Shown here: piece after piece, positions 63,344 to 64,000 of the stretch
Layout of the letters: each line of letters opens with the position of its first letter
Position numbering within the stretch: position 1 is the first letter of the stretch
Origin: Prinia subflava
Taxonomy: Eukaryota; Chordata; Aves; Passeriformes; Cisticolidae
DNA length: 64,000 bases
Assembly: GCF_021018805.1 (NCBI RefSeq)
Contig: NC_086251.1
Location: 46,880,767-46,944,766, forward strand
Direction: 5' to 3'
Program-made: the position numbers and the translations under genes
Notes under the pieces: generated by a model
Database searches by the model: none
Told to the model about the DNA's origin: nothing
What the model saw: the letters and a program-made list of their open reading frames with translations, nothing else

Positions 63344-64000
63344 ATCACACAATCATAGAATTATTTGGGTTGGAATGTACCTTAAAGATCATCTAGTTCC
63401 AATTCCCTTGCCACGGGCAAGATACTTTCCACTAGACTAGCTTGCCCAGGGCCTCATCCCAAATAGCCTTGATGGGCCATCCTTCAAGGATGGGGCATCC
63501 ACAACTTCTCAGGGCAACCTGTGCCAGGGCCTCAGCACCCTTACAGAGTAAAGAATTTCCTCCTAATATCTAATGTAAATCCCCCCTCCTTAGTTTAAAG
63601 CCATTCCCCCTTGTCCTATCACTATCTGCCTGTGTAAAGAGCCCCTCTCCAGCTTTCTTATAGATCCCCTTTAGGTGCTGGAATGTGCTCTAAGGTCTCC
63701 CTGGAGCCTTCTCTTCTCCAGGCTGAGCAAACCCACTGATCAACTTTGTGGCCCTCCTCTGGACTCCCTTCAACAAGTCCACACCCTTCTTACCTTGGAG
63801 ACCCCAGGCCTGGATGTAGTGCTCCAGGTGGATTCCCCCAAAAGCAGTGTAGAGGAGCAGAATCACCTCCCTGGCTCTGCTGCTCAGGCTGCTTTCGGTG
63901 CAGTCCAGGATGTGGCTGACTTTCTCAAGTGGAACTGCACACTATCTGAGAATTTTCCAGGTCCTCCTGGATGGCATGCCATTCCCCTGTTGTGTCATCC
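63344..64000 (-). mobile_element. CR1 LINE, longer copy running off the window
   Basis: Starts at the left with the reverse-complement tail ATCACACAATCATAGAATTA and TTTGGGTTGGAATGTACCTT. It passes through CACTAGACTAGCTTGCCCAG, TCCTAATATCTAATGTAAAT, TCTTCTCCAGGCTGAGCAAA and CCCAGGCCTGGATGTAGTGC, all known CR1 blocks in the expected order. Near 63918-63960 the CR1 text appears to jump: the usual long block between the region at GATGTGGCTGACTTTCTC and the block at CAGGTCCTCCTGGATGGCAT is missing, suggesting an internal deletion. A local inverted repeat GGCCATCCTT/AAGGATGGGG lies at about 63475-63495. At least 657 bp, transcribed leftwards, continuing beyond 64000. Confidence 0.93.

Noticed and set aside
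1..64000. CRISPR array, bacterial operon, phage or toxin system
   Set aside because: No regularly spaced direct repeats, no dense same-strand genes, and the repeat content is that of a bird chromosome.

Overview
The window looks like non-coding avian nuclear DNA, either intergenic or a long intron. The main evidence is several CR1 LINE fragments, all with the bird-type 3' tail built from copies of ATTCTATG/ATTCTGTG. They read as tGGTTGGAA...CATCTAGTTCCAA-type blocks, and some keep recognisable remains of the CR1 ORF2 C-terminus. I found no gene of a cellular protein. Open frames are short (longest about 210 codons), unrelated to any family I recognise, overlap on both strands and have no convincing exon structure. 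I saw no rRNA, tRNA, CRISPR array or bacterial-type operon. A passerine is plausible from the style of the LTRs, but that is a weak inference.

Layout. 1-7.9 kb is single-copy-looking DNA. 7.9-13.7 kb holds three CR1 fragments on the minus strand. 13.7-33.3 kb is mostly unique sequence with two old MIR-like SINE scraps, a long C-rich tract (19.70 kb), and two stretches that look like conserved non-coding elements (18.7-19.0 and 26.5-27.0 kb). It also contains a CpG-containing inverted repeat (28.45 kb) and a small tandem duplication (30.86 kb). At 33.3 kb there is another CR1 with an ORF2 tail. At 35.0-35.6 kb lies a complete solo LTR with a matching target-site duplication. 36-47 kb is unique sequence with microsatellites and a single-base-loop G-quadruplex motif (46.89 kb). 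47.3-47.6 kb has a perfect 15-bp inverted repeat beside a 36-bp tandem duplication. 48.4-51.0 kb carries two further intact solo LTRs of different classes about 1.3 kb apart. 51-63.3 kb is unique. From 63.34 kb a longer CR1 runs off the right edge.

What the parts say together: no functional gene system is visible. The window is best read as transposon-scarred bird DNA with possible enhancer-like conserved elements. The strongest new statements are the three solo LTRs with exact boundaries and target-site duplications, and the unexplained structure at 47.3-47.6 kb. No proteins or pathways are encoded here as far as I can support.
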